The position numbers and the translations under genes were made by a program. Shown here one piece after another: positions 23,261 through 35,154 of a stretch of 64,000 nucleotides of DNA; position 1 is the first letter of the stretch, and each line of letters begins with the position of its first letter. This DNA comes from Umbelopsis ramanniana AG (lineage: Eukaryota > Mucoromycota > Umbelopsidomycetes > Umbelopsidales > Umbelopsidaceae), in NCBI RefSeq assembly GCF_025399195.1, contig NW_026252147.1:1-64000 (forward strand), given 5' to 3'. Below the pieces are notes generated by a model. That model was not told the origin of the DNA. It was given only the letters and a program-made list of their open reading frames with translations, and searched no databases.

Positions 23261-24912
23261 TCAACATACAACTAGACTCAGATAACGGTCTAGGCGCTCA
23301 TTCGATGAGCGTGTGACCGAAGCCGTGTGTATTATACCATCATCTGCTAAATTCGTGCTAAATACTGACTCTCGAGAGATCCTATGTGACATTATATAAT
23401 CATCACAGTCCTTGGCTCGAGAATCAATATAGGCCATGGTTTCGTCGTTTATGAACTCTTCGCCATGCAATCTATGCAATTGTGTGAGTTGTGCGAGTAT
23501 GTGGTCGGGAGTAGGTCTCTGTGCTGGATAATGCGAAAGGCAACTTTTGGTGATGGCCCATAACTCGTCCAACATACCAGGTACCGCTTCAATTCGATGT
23601 ACGTCTTTGTCCAGCAACGCATTGTCCGGGAAGGTCACCCGGGAGACGAGTTGCCATAATATGATGCCCAGTGCAAATACGTCGGAAGCAGTTGAACGTC
23701 CCATGGTTGGAACTTCAGGAGCAATATAGGGATGCCGTCCGTGCGTACTACGGGCTTGCTCACCATCTTGTACACAGCTTGCATAGGCGAAATCGATGAT
23801 CATTGGAGATTCCGCTTCTTGCATGAGAAGAATGTTTTTTGGGTGAAGGTTATTATGTATCCACTGATGTGAATGCAAGACACATAGGTGCCCAGTAGTA
23901 TCCTCCATCATCTCTAGTATCTCTTTCCATCGAGTCGGCCGTGACCTCGCAATATTTTGTTCAAGATTACCAAACTCGGAGTATGTCATGACGATCATCA
24001 AGCTACCATCTGCATCCACCGTTACGCCATGATAGAAACTTTCTAGAGTAACTTGGAAATCAGACGATGTGAGAAGTACTAACTGAAAAAACGCAAGCGG
24101 CGAAGAATAATGTCAATACAAGTTGAAACAACGAGAGGTGGGGAAAGCCCCTCCTGATTAAAACAATAGGTTAAAAAGTTCCAACGTACCTCGCTATCCA
24201 AGTCGGGGTCAACTCTTTTTAAGGCATAGTGTTGGTACATTTTTGGGGTACTATCGCGAAGTCGATAAGGTGGATTAAAGATGGCCAGTTGTGTACTTGA
24301 GTTACCACTATGACCAAGTTCTCCGTCTGAAATAAACCATAAGGATGGAAAAAATGACAAGTAATCGGCTTCACTCCATGATGCTCGATTTTGTTGGTCG
24401 CAAATGGCTCGAAGAAGCTGGCTGTGTGCTTTTGGCATTCTGTACCTCTCGATCACAGAGTCCATAAACAGGTCCAAACCAAGTATAGTGAGCATTTTGA
24501 CCGACGTCACCAGCCGCCAGCAAGAGTACCACTCATATACTGAATCAATATCCTACAACACAAAAGGGTATAAGAAAAAAGTTGCAAGTTTTCGAGCCAA
24601 ACGACACTGTTGCGCTATTCTCAGATATATTTCAAGTGGTAACACACTTACGCCAGAATAAACTTGGCGAGTCTCTATATCGTACTGTTCAAATGCCGCT
24701 TCGTATCCATCGTATTTCGGCGACGTAGCAGTTAAGAAAGATAAAAGTGGATGGTCGTAAAAGGCGTCAAGGTCGTAGAGGCTGGGATCGCGCATAATCA
24801 GTGGTAAAGCATAGTTTCTCAAGAAGCTGATCTTCAACAGGTTATCAACGGAGTTAGTGTCTTTTGCCAGTTGTGGTGATGCTGACAATGGCTTAACATC
24901 ATCTCTTAGCAT
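23261..24912 (-). CDS. Predicted protein pseudokinase
   Basis: Kinase-fold protein of 481 residues in three phase-0 exons (24912-24652, 24552-24190, 24082-23261). The first 170 residues match nothing I know. The kinase domain begins near the VAIK-like YALKRV (Lys about 199), passes a hinge (MTYSEFGNLEQ), and ends with PYIAPEV, DVFALGIILWQL and QRPTPDHIL. Three key features are degenerate: no glycine-rich loop before the Lys, the HRD motif reads HNN (in HNNLHPKN), and DFG reads DFA. The loop Asn is kept. This pattern predicts little or no catalysis, although weak activity cannot be excluded. The C-terminal tail is Ser-rich. The start at 24912 is the first ATG in the frame; an upstream exon behind the CT-rich tract at 24930-25000 is possible. 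Confidence 0.78.
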
Positions 24913-26150
24913 CACTTCCAAAGCTTCTTGGTTGAGAAGAAGAGGAAGAGAGTACGGAAAGCACCAAAAAAAAGGGAAAGAGGAAGAAGAAAGGTTTTAA
25001 CATGGGCTCCCCCCAGAGATTGTCTGCATAAGAATGGCGGAGCGAACGGGCCAGAACCTCGATCGACCCATCACACCGCATTTGGGGGAGGGGTGGGACG
25101 ATGAGGGAGGAGGCTTTTTTTTCTTTTTTTTGGGTGATTGCCATGGTCGCAAACTACAGAACGACATGGAAATTCAAACATTATCGAGGATACATGCTAT
25201 AAAAATGAATACACGGTCATCTTCTTGCTACAGCAGCAACTCTTATTGTTTTACTTTCCATGTTTAAAAACCATCACATACGTTTAACCATTCCCAACCC
25301 CATACACTGGTATCGAAACCCCAATGTACAAGGCGACCACGTCAAAGTACACTGTTGATAAAATCTTCCATATCAAAGCGTACCAATGCGGACAAGTGGT
25401 CTTCTGTTAAGCAACAGCAATGTGAACTTACAAATCTATGCTCGGTATTGCCTCGAAACGCTTCTGTTCGCTTCTTCACATCACGCCTCTGAAAGCGAGG
25501 CACACCCTGTGACAGTCTCACATCGACCTATTGTGCCGCTGATCTCCCACCAAGTTCGTAAGCTAGCATGATACCAAACCAGAGGTTCATATAGATTGCT
25601 ATATAGCATATCTGAAGACAAAATGTGCTCCTGTTGATTCATATACACAATCGGGATGCTTCAATGGTTTCTGAAAATACTGGTTGGCTCGGTCAAACCG
25701 ATGACTCAAAACCTTGTCACATTGATGTTAGCTAGAAACCTTCCCATTGTCAGCTGCTTACACATATGAGGACCACCTTCCACGCAGATAGAGCGGGTTC
25801 ATCGCCTGAAACAGAGTTGCATATATGATCAATGGCCCATTATTAGGAGAGTCAATGTTATTCTACAGCCACATCAAATCGGGTATCGGTTGACCGAAGG
25901 GATATAACACATCTGTGATGCTGCAGCAAGGACAACTGTTAATTATAGCTTCTGCTTTGCATAGCATCTACTCTATTATTTTTATACGAAGGTATGCTTA
26001 ATCAGCTGTATAAGGCAGCAGGTTTTTTGGTTCCCACAATGTCTGTTCAAACTCGACACCCTGGTCAAACAGAATACCTCAATTTTTGAATATTTGATTG
26101 GCCCAAAGTTTGATAATTCTTTGGACCCACCATAACTGTTTATTCCCCAA
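24913..26150. other. Intergenic stretch with coding-like minus-strand fragments
   Basis: No firm gene. A T/C-rich tract (24920-25000, minus-strand view) and a G/A-rich tract (25082-25131) flank the pseudokinase start. On the minus strand 25802-25764 and 25712-25599 can be spliced through a 51-nt GT-AG intron with a CTAAC branch site into a 50-residue frame, and nearby frames look coding-like but are interrupted. See the separate finding. Confidence 0.4.
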
Positions 26151-26717
26151 ATGAACGCCATTGCGAAAGATTTTCTGCTGAACAATGCTCATTTTGCCGT
26201 AGTCGGGGCAAGCACCAATCGTTCTAAAGTTGGTAATCAAGTGTTACGATGGTTGGCATTTCACCCCTAATTGTATGAGTGTGAAAAAGAAGTTTGGCGT
26301 CTGAATATTCTTGTTTCATTGCTTCCTATGCCAGGTACCAAGACCGAAAGCTCCCTGTAACTCCAATTAATCCTGTACGTAGATACGGTTTCCCTAACTT
26401 TGCATATCTTTCACTACTTACACTTCTAAACTCCTCAGAAAGAACCGACGGTAGAAGGCCTTCAGTCGGTCACTTCGGTATCCGAACTCCCAGACCCTAA
26501 GAACACCGCATTATCCATCATTACTCCTCCGAGTGTCACCCTTAAGACACTGCAAGATGCACATGCTGCTGGCATTACTTATGTATGGCTACAGCCCGGA
26601 ACGGACAATGAAGAAGTGATTTCATATGCCAAGCAGAATGGCTTCAAATTTGTAGCAGGAGGTCCATGCATTTTAGTCATGGGTGACTCTCTTTTACAAC
26701 AAGGAAGTCGTCTGTAA
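26151..26717 (+). CDS. CoA-binding-domain (Rossmann) protein
   Basis: Three exons (26151-26251, 26335-26374, 26439-26717) give 140 codons, 139 residues, the usual size of the stand-alone CoA_binding_2 family. The N-terminal nucleotide-binding loop is FAVVGASTNRSKVGNQVLRW. It is followed by LPVTPINP, TVEGLQSV, and the second half TPPSVTLKTLQDAHAAGITY and VWLQPGT, ending with FVAGGPCILV. These are the standard landmarks of the YccU-like CoA-binding fold; members are cytosolic and their exact role is largely unsettled. It lies 595 bases from, and convergent with, the methyltransferase gene. Confidence 0.9.
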
Positions 26718-27312
26718 AAAATGTCTTTGTTTTCTCAATGTAGTTATTTACCACTGTGTTGTCATCATGAGTATGACATGATCAGACCATGGATTCGTAA
26801 TTTCCAATGACTCTATCTGGGAATGGAGACTTGGTTCACTTAAACTCCTCGGATTCCCTTGCGAGATGTGACCCCTAAATGAAATGTCTGCGGTCAATAA
26901 ATTGAGAACAAATATCTCAGCAAATCTACACTGACGTTCTTCGGTCGTCTTTCAAGTTCTTTTGTGGCGTGCATTGTCAACACCCGTATTGTTCTTTCGA
27001 CTCCTCTCTGGATCTATTGCCTTCTATAAGATTTGTCAGTCGTGAGTGAAACCTTGGGTAACGTGAACGAGGTACTCCGTTGGGACCTGGACTTGGAAAC
27101 GGCTGATGATCAGCAAACCCCTATCGTCCAAAGCTTTACAACATACTAGAAGGGTATTACCATCAATCTCGCGTAGGAAAATGAAATGGAAACAATAGTA
27201 ATGGCCTTTTGAGAGCATGGATTTTTATTGTTCTATTTGCATTGAATGAAAAGTTAAAAAAAAAACCAGAGAGTAAGGGCTAGGCTAAACTGGTACAAAT
27301 GTGGTATGAACA
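26718..27312. other. Convergent 3' region
   Basis: About 600 bases between two convergent genes. No supported gene; one A-run near 27257 lies just past the methyltransferase stop. Confidence 0.5.
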
Positions 27313-28060
27313 TTAATGAACTTCAGATATACCAACTGGTGCCTGTGCTCGAATGATCCGAATATCATCACTTTGAAATTGTTCATCCATTTCCTCAGTC
27401 GGAATGTACTGCAACGTGTAAGTATGTCGCAGAGAATCCAAAAACTGCTCCTCAACTGGTTCATTCCGTACTTCATATGCCATCAGCAACACCGTGGTGG
27501 GTTTCATTACTCGATGCAGTGCTTGTAGGAGAATAGTGTGAAGTGATGGTTCCCAAATGCAGTCCGAAATTAGTATCATATCCCAATTTTGTTCTTCAAG
27601 GGCTGAAGTCGGCGTTTCCCAATCGTAACCAGCTACTGTCGCCGTCGAGTTGTTGCTTTGGACATTGTGTTGCAAAAGCTTCAGTCGATCCGATTTGTCG
27701 GTCAGTACAATATTTGCACTAGGCAAGAAACGAGCCAAAGACATGCCAACAATGCCAAGTCCAGCACCAAGTTCCAAAATATTACTCTGATTCGTAATAG
27801 GTTGCTGTGCAAGTGATTTTTCCAAATATCTTGCAAGAACATACGACGAGTCCCAAATTGTGCCAGCGACGCCAAGGGACCTGTATTTTTATTTTTGATT
27901 TTTGTTGCATGAAAAGCTGAGTCAGAAAGCCTTGAGCCAACGCGACTCCTTACCACTTCATATCGCGTTTGTTACGTTACCATTGACCAGTTGGATCTTC
28001 GTGAATTGCTAAAGGAGGTAGATTGTTCGCAAAATCATAGTCTCTGACCGTGAGCGACAT
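27313..28060 (-). CDS. METTL21-like (family 16) protein methyltransferase
   Basis: Two exons (28060-27981, 27880-27313) give 215 residues. The N-terminal exon ends in DPTGQW and joins to SLGVAGTIWDSSYVLARYL, the typical entry of the METTL21/EFM-like group. SAM-binding motif I is ILELGAGLGIVGMSLA, the acidic post-motif is IVLTDK, and a later segment is WDMILISDCIWE, in place of the usual D/E-x-x-Y motif. These enzymes methylate lysines of chaperones or elongation factors; the substrate cannot be assigned here. It is divergent from the RINGv gene with 101 bases between start codons, so the two probably share a promoter. Confidence 0.88.
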
Positions 28061-28161
28061 TGCGTAAACTAAATGAACCAAAAACATCTTTTGTTAGTAG
28101 AATCCCAGCCATCTGACCGATCCCACGATCACTCCTAGCCTACATTTCGCTTAGTAGCCAA

Positions 28162-29256
28162 ATGTATAAAGAGTCTGATCAGTTACCTCGTAGAATGCTG
28201 CGGAGACAAGGCGGATTTTACGACGAAGACGACTGCCCTCCAAACGAAGTCAGTGCTCCAGACTCCGTTCCAGCTGTTGACCCCCAGCCGTCCAAAAGTC
28301 TAATAAGGACAAGGAGCTCTCTAACCCACAAGCCTTACGCTCAACCATTCTGTAAAATATGCTTTTCTGATGAAGAAGTTGATGACAACAAGGGTCAGCT
28401 ATGTAGCCCATGCAAATGCCGTGGCTCAATGTAAGTAACTGTAAGCTTTGACTTCCCTTGTTGGCTGAATATCTGATTACATTTGGATCTTTTATAGGCA
28501 ATACGTACATGTCAGATGCCTAGAAGAATGGAAAAAAGAACAACAATGTTTACGGCGACCAGTACAATGCGAGCAGTGCTCACATTTATATCTGTCTAGT
28601 CCAATATCATTATCGCGACAAGTGGCTCACTGGGGTACGTTTAAAGTTTCATCTTATGGCATAAAATTTCGTGAAATGAAACCTGCGACCTGCTTGACAA
28701 ACCTACCTTAGAAAATGTCTACCATATCCTTGGCACGTAATATTAACATATCTTGCCGCTCTTTCTGCCGATCAATTTAACAGTCTACGTTATCACCCTC
28801 ACGTGCGCGGTATTCTACGCGTATGTAGTTCTCTATGGTCTACCGATGAAGTTATTCGTTCATGTACTTGACCTCAGCAACGATTCTGTGGTTTACGTAG
28901 CAGAAGGCACGCATATCTCCATTCGACGAGCATACGAACTGGTACGACCCATGACTCTAAAAGTACTGTATACCGTGGATACAACACATCTTTTGCTTGG
29001 TTTTATTTTGTTTGGTTTGGTGTCAGCCACTTCATTCCCTGGCTTTGGAATAGTGTGCTTGTCCCTGCTGCAAATTAGAGCTCTCCCATCGCGACAAGGC
29101 GTGTCGGATCTTCACGCAACTCATAATACGGTGGTGATGATCGCACTTTGCGGAGCTTTCAAGGGCGTTTACGAACTTTACAGTCAGGTTGAACAGTCAA
29201 GCCCAAGAAGACTACCAGCTCGAAGACAGCTTACACAAGATCTGGATTCACAATGA
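28162..29256 (+). CDS. RINGv (MARCH-type) membrane ubiquitin ligase
   Basis: N-terminal RINGv finger of C4HC3 type: CKICF, CSPCKCRGSM, QYVHVRCLEEW, then CEQCSH, followed by several hydrophobic segments (YVITLTCAVFYAYVVLYG and LLLGFILFGLVSA), as in MARCH-family E3 ligases acting on membrane proteins. Exon 1 is 28162-28430 and exon 2 is 28498-28634. The last exon probably begins at 28783 after TTTAACAG, since this restores the frame (148-nt intron), and it ends at 29256. An alternative with a 25-nt micro-exon at 28712-28736 and a weaker donor at 28611 also keeps the frame, so the junction between finger and first membrane segment is not settled. Confidence 0.8.
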
Positions 29257-29431
29257 TGTAAAAGCAAGACCGTAATTTTTTTTTTGTTTGAAATAAGCCA
29301 ACCATCCCCCCCCCTTGCCCGTAGATAAATTATCCTTGACCTGTAAATTTTCAATTTCCCAACCTTTCCCCTTTTCTCAACCAACTTTTTGCACTGTAGA
29401 AAATTCAACATCTTCAAATTAAAACTTATTC

Positions 29432-31749
29432 ATGCTCACCTCTACATCTCCTGAGCAGCCAGCATTAGGTGCTCAGTCGCCTTTGACAAAGGCACTGGCA
29501 AAGCCTACTATCGATATTTCTCCTTCAACTCCCTTATCACGCAATTCACCTACCTTACAATCTCTCAACCGAATTCTCAACCGCACATCCAGAAAAGTGA
29601 CTCCATCTACGCCAAGCAGTATGTTTTCAAGTGACTATGAGCTAATATCGCTTTTTTGATTATTATTCAATTATTAATTGCTATCCTTTTTCCCTACTTT
29701 GTCTCAGCTCCTTCAATTCCCATCACTCCGATGGCCCGCCTTGGCGTCGCCGCTACACCTCGTTCATCCCGACCCACACCACGTAGTCCTAGAGCAACAC
29801 GTTCTCTTGATCAACTGGCTATGTATCGACGCACCAGTATCACCAAATCAGCAACTCCAGGTACCTATCAATATTTCCAATCTTGATCATAGTATTTTTA
29901 ATTGGATAGGTGTCGGTGATCACGCTGGCTTATTTTTTTTCAACTGGGCCTAAATATTTTGCCATGTTTCCCATACAGCTGCCGCCGCCTCACCAGCGAC
30001 TGTCATGGAGAGCCCTCGCCGGTGTCAGGAAATACAGTCTCTATGTAGGCGATTTACATTCAAACACACTACGCTCAACATGAGTTCCAGAGCCATTGTC
30101 AACGGTAACAACGAGACTATGCGTGATTTTTTACAAGATCTAAAGGAACGAAATAGAGAAGAACGAGTGCGCCACTACCAAAACGAAAGAAAACAGGAAC
30201 GAGAAAAGCGCTGGTATCGCCTTCGAGGAAGTAATGTATCATTCAATATGATTTGATGTTATTCATGCCGTAGTGAGGCTTGACATATCATATGATTATT
30301 CAACAACAACTGACTGACTGATTTGTTTCACACCCTGTAGTCAGAATGCCTTGGGAACTGGAAGGTTCCGCCAATGATCGTTCAACGCAGGCTGGTCCTC
30401 TCCATTTGATCGCACGGCCTGATGGTGGCTCACTCGCACGATCAACCTTGACTCGCCAGCCAACCTTGCAAGACATTTGCTTATCGTTCAAACCAGATGA
30501 TCAGAATTATGAACAACGAGGTTCCTGGCATATTCAAGCTAAAAAAGCTCGAAAAGAAGAAGAGAAGTTCCGACAAGAGAAGCTAAAGTGGTACAAGAAT
30601 GCCCGCATTGCTTTGCTGACCGATAATACTTCAGAGATGCTTCAGCCTGGACCGCATGCCGTTTTTGCCACAGATATAGCCACCTTCATACCCATCCATC
30701 GCTGTAACGAGTGCTATTCAGACGACTGCCTTCATCAATTTGAAAAACTAGCCAGCTATCGCGGTAAAGTTAATATTCTCGCCCGCCGATCGGCCAATCG
30801 AAAAATGCAATTAAAGATCAATACCCGAAAACCCAGTTTAGACTTTGCCGACTGGGCGAGTCGTGGCCAGCGATGGAGCCAACTTCGACTGCAGAACTTT
30901 TTGAATCAAGCAAAAATCGCTCGAGGCTGGGAGATGTTGAAACGCCGAAGAGGTAATGGGATGTTTTCTCAAGTATGTACCACTATCGGTGACAGGGCAC
31001 TAATCGTTCTCTTTTGACAAACAGTAGCAGAACAAGCAGCAGAGCCTCGACGGCCGAGCTCCAAAATTGAAAAGCAAGTTCAAAAGGCGAAGGGCGATTT
31101 GGAAATCGATTGGGATCAAACTGTACGGGCACCCAGCGACACCAACAAATACCGGCCAAAGAAATACAATGGTCGCATTACGCCCATGGACGACGGCAAG
31201 GCTGGCAATCCACTGGATAGTATTCTCGTTATGACGGATAAGGATGCATCGTCAGCAGCCATTATCACCATTCAAACCATTGGGCAGGTCCTCCTTCACC
31301 AGAGCCTGAAAACATTGTTCTTCATGGCCAATGAGGCAGTTCGTGCATTATCTAAGGAAGCCGATGTTAATCTTGCGTCATCTCTTGAAGACTATCTTTC
31401 CATCGATATTCTTTGCGACGAAGCGATGAACGTCAAGGGCGTTTTGGAATATATCTTCCTCAAGCGATACCTTTGCGTCAATAAGATCGTGATTCCTGAA
31501 AAATATCAACGGCAAGGTTTTGGAACTACCATGATCCGACGTGTAACCCTCCTCGCAACCTGGCGACAAAAAGATCTTTTAGTCTATGCTCCTCCAAACA
31601 CTGTTCCGTTTTATACCAAATGGGGATTTGATCTCTGTAAAGACATGACTGCAGACGATGACTCGGTGGTGATGATCAAGCGAGTTGCTGCCCCTGAACG
31701 TGCAGAGTCATATGGTTTCTCTCTTGGCAAGTGTGATACGCTACGTTAA
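29432..31749 (+). CDS. Large protein with C-terminal GNAT-like domain
   Basis: Five exons, 29432-29618, 29708-29860, 29979-30230, 30341-30952 and 31025-31749, sum to 643 codons, 642 residues. The first 140 residues are Ser/Pro/Thr/Arg-rich and disordered. A charged helical stretch (KERNREERVRHYQNERKQ) follows, then a region with a Cys pair (CNECYSDDC) and many Arg/Lys. The last 150 residues look like a GNAT acyltransferase: NKIVIPEKYQRQGFGTTMIR contains the Q-x-x-G-F-G acetyl-CoA loop, and VPFYTKWGFD is the usual late strand. The overall architecture is not one I recognise. Substrate and location are unknown; basic patches would fit a nuclear protein. Confidence 0.78.
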
Positions 31750-32051
31750 GAACCCAGTTTCTCCCATTATTTTTGTGTCCTTTCACTCACCGTACTCGAA
31801 TACCATTTGAACATTTTTGTTTTCATTTTTGTCTGTTTCTTTGTTTTGGTCTGGCTGGCTGCGTATGTAATCCCATAAGTTTCTTTGTCACAGCGGACCT
31901 TTCGGCAAACGGGTAATTCAACAACCTCCTTAATTTTTATGGAAAAAATAACAGTGACTTTTTCAGCACTTAAAAAAAAAACCGGGCCACCATTCATTTG
32001 GAAAATTCAATCCGTTGCCATTTAACTTATTGTTATATTAATCCTTTCGGC
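31750..32051. other. Short intergenic region
   Basis: About 300 bases between the GNAT-like gene and the ABC transporter, T-rich near 31815-31850 with an A-run at 31971-31981. Nothing else is seen. Confidence 0.5.
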
Positions 32052-34674
32052 ATGACAGCTGCCTTGCTTTCGCAGCGCTTGCTGCTACGTTCATCTCTCA
32101 CATCTACCCGATTTTTATCTTGCACTCGCCCCCGCCCATGCATGATCATACCCAAGGTTTCGTTGCAGCCTAGACCCATTGCTAGTCGGTTGTGGATGTC
32201 GACGAAAGCTGCCACCGAAGCCATCGAAAAGAAGGCTGCGGCGGACGCTACTGCTGCTGCTGCTGCCAAAGAGAAAAAAGCAGATTCTCAAGCTGTTCGC
32301 CGTTTACTGCAGTTAGCCAAACCAGAAGCAAAGAATATCAGCGGTAAGGGGATTGACCCATTCTTGTTAAATTATATTATGACACATACCGTCGGGTACC
32401 CAATACTGAACCCGTTCCGTCTTCCTAACAGCTGCTATTGCCTTACTCGTGATATCCTCTGGAATTACCATGGTACCGTATTCATCATAGCGCCTATCTC
32501 AATTGTCCATGCTTTACTCATTCTTCTTATTTCAACACCACTCTGTAGTCCGTGCCATTTTCCATGGGCAAAATTATCGACTTGGTCACAAGGCCCGATG
32601 TAAATGAGTTCGCTGGTCTAACCATGCCGCAATTTTTTGCTGTCATCTCGGGTATCTTTGTGATTGGTGGTGTGGCCAACATGGGTCGAGTGATGCTTTT
32701 CAGAATATCAGGAGAGCGTATCATTCAACGTTTAAGAAACAATCTGTATGGCAGCATTCTCAGACAAGACATGTCCTTCTTTGACAAGAACCGAAGTGGC
32801 GAATTGATATCTCGTTTGGCTGTTGATACTGCTGTTGTTGGCAAGAGTATTACGAATAACATCAGTGATGGACTTCGGTGAGTTCAGGTTCCTTTGTTAC
32901 GCCTAGTACATCGTCACGGCATGACTGACGTCCATCTCTAGCGCTATCGCCACTGCAACCGTTGGTTCAACCATGATGTTTTATGTCAGGTAAGACGAAT
33001 GCTGGGTGATAAATGGCGTAAGTGTAAATAGCTCACTCATCCCATGCCTGTTAGCCCTCACCTCACGGGTATCATGCTTCTCGTTGTACCACCTGTAGCT
33101 GGATTCGCCATCTTGTACGGTCGATATGTAAAGACGCTGTCGAGACAAACACAAACTGCTCTAAGTGAGATCACCAAGGTTGCTGAGGAGCGTATTGGCA
33201 ACATTCGCACTGTGCAAGCCTTTGCCAAAGAGCCCACTGAAGCTAACCGCTACTCGTTAAGGGTACAAGATGTTTACAGCTTGGCGAAGAAAGAGGCGCT
33301 TGCTAGTGGTGTCTTTTTCGGTGGAGCAGGATTGTCGGGCAACATGGCCATTCTTGCTGTGCTTTGGTATGGTGGCCATTTGGTAATGGAAAATGCCATC
33401 ACGGTTGGTGACTTGGCCTCCTTTATGCTGTATACTGCTTACGTTGGATCTTCCTTGGGAGGATTGACTTCGTTCTACTCTGAAATTATGAAAGGCATTG
33501 GTGCATCGTCTCGACTTTTCGAACTCCTCGATAGAAAGCCCATGATTACTACTGAATGTAAGTGTGACTCAAGTTTACGCTATGGTATTTTTTTTTCAGT
33601 TTCGCGCTCACATCATGTATACGCTCACTAGCTGGATTGGCCAACTTTGATGTCCAAAAATCCATCCGCTTTGAGAACATTGATTTCACTTATCCGGCTA
33701 GACCCCATTCACCCATCTTTAGCAATATGTCACTCACGGTTGATCCAGGAACAGGTTTGTCCTTTTTTTTTGTGTGTGGGTCATGCATTGTTTGGACATC
33801 AACTTACAAACATTCCCAGTTATTGCTGTGGTCGGACCTTCTGGATCTGGAAAATCAACCATTGGTTCTCTCCTCCTCCGTTACTACGACCCTAATGGCG
33901 GTACCATCCATATTGGAGACCACAACATCAAGGATATCAACACACGATGGTGGCGTGAGCAAGTCGGCTTGGTGTCGCAAGAACCCGTGCTCTTCGCTGG
34001 TACGATTGCGGACAATATCGCCTACGGTGTTGAGAATGCCACTATTGAACAAGTCAAGGAAGCGGCTGTTAAAGCGAATTGCGCCTCGTTCATTGAACGA
34101 TTCCACGATGGATATGAGACGTTTGTCGGCGAGCGTGGCATCAGCTTGAGCGGCGGTCAAAAGCAACGGTAAGTGGAAAATGAGGTTTGGTTTACTTCAA
34201 TGGGGATGTAAACTGATCCACACACCGCCTTTTTTTAGTATCGCTATCGCAAGAGCTCTGCTGAAAAACCCAGCTGTTTTGATTTTAGACGAAGCAACCA
34301 GTGCATTGGGTAAGTGACCAACGCAGCTTCATAAAGACTTCAGAACTGAGGTTAAAAAAACAAATTTCCCGTTTGCAGATGCTGAATCAGAGGCATTGGT
34401 TCAAGACGCTTTGAACCATCTTATGAAGGGCCGAACCGTATTCACCATTGCACATCGTATCTCGACCATTCGCTCGGCTGACCTTGTTGCTTGTCTCGAC
34501 GGCGGTCGTATTGCTGAATTGGGCACCTATGATGACCTTTTGTCACGCGAGAATGGAGTATTCAAGCGCTTGATGGAGCACCAAACTATGGTTCAACCCA
34601 GACCTATCGCATCTACCACCGAATGGGCGGAAGACGAGCAGGAAAAGACCTGGAAAAAGGAAGAAGCGTATTAG
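32052..34674 (+). CDS. MDL1: Mitochondrial ABC half-transporter, Mdl1/ABCB10 type
   Basis: Nine exons: 32052-32343, 32432-32472, 32549-32877, 32942-32989, 33055-33557, 33632-33754, 33820-34168, 34239-34309 and 34379-34674. They sum to 684 codons, 683 residues. The N-terminus is Arg/Ser-rich, a mitochondrial presequence, followed by an Ala/Lys linker. One ABC membrane domain is seen (ISGERIIQRLRNNLYGSIL, FFDKNRSGELISRL). The ATPase has Walker A GPSGSGKS, the Q-loop VGLVSQEPVLFAG, signature SLSGGQKQR, Walker B AVLILDEATSALD and H-loop FTIAHR. This is one complete half-transporter, expected to dimerise in the inner membrane; yeast Mdl1 exports peptides, ABCB10 has other roles. Assignment to Mdl1 rather than Mdl2 is by overall resemblance. 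Confidence 0.92.
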
Positions 34675-35154
34675 ACTGTTACATTTAGAAACCCTCTCCC
34701 CTCTCTATGTTTAGACATAAAAATTGTATATTATTATTTTGAGCGAGTCATTGTCTTGCCTTTCGGAGTTGCTCAGAAACCGGCCGGAATGCGTGCCGTG
34801 AGCCAAAACACAGTCCATTTTGTGAGAAACGTTGTTTAATTTGCATTCAGGTGATAGTACGTAAAACTAAAACGCTGACACACGGTGGAATTACTAACAG
34901 GTAGGGGTTGGGTGAGTTGGATTTGTAGTTACGTGAGGGAAGAGAACGCATGAGGAATTGAAAAGAGAAAAAAAATAGAGTCGGTAGAAAACATGGGGTT
35001 GGTAGACACAGCTTTCGAAACTGCTTTCTAAAGCACTTCATATGCTGGTGTCCATTGAGATTCTTCTATCAAAAGCGTTCGGGGTTATGGTTAGAGGATA
35101 AGATCCAAAGGGTGGGGGTGTCGGGGGGTCCAGGTCTATGGAACATCCCTCATT
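34675..35154. other. Convergent 3' region
   Basis: About 480 bases between the convergent ABC transporter and A20/AN1 genes. No gene or motif was recognised. Confidence 0.5.
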
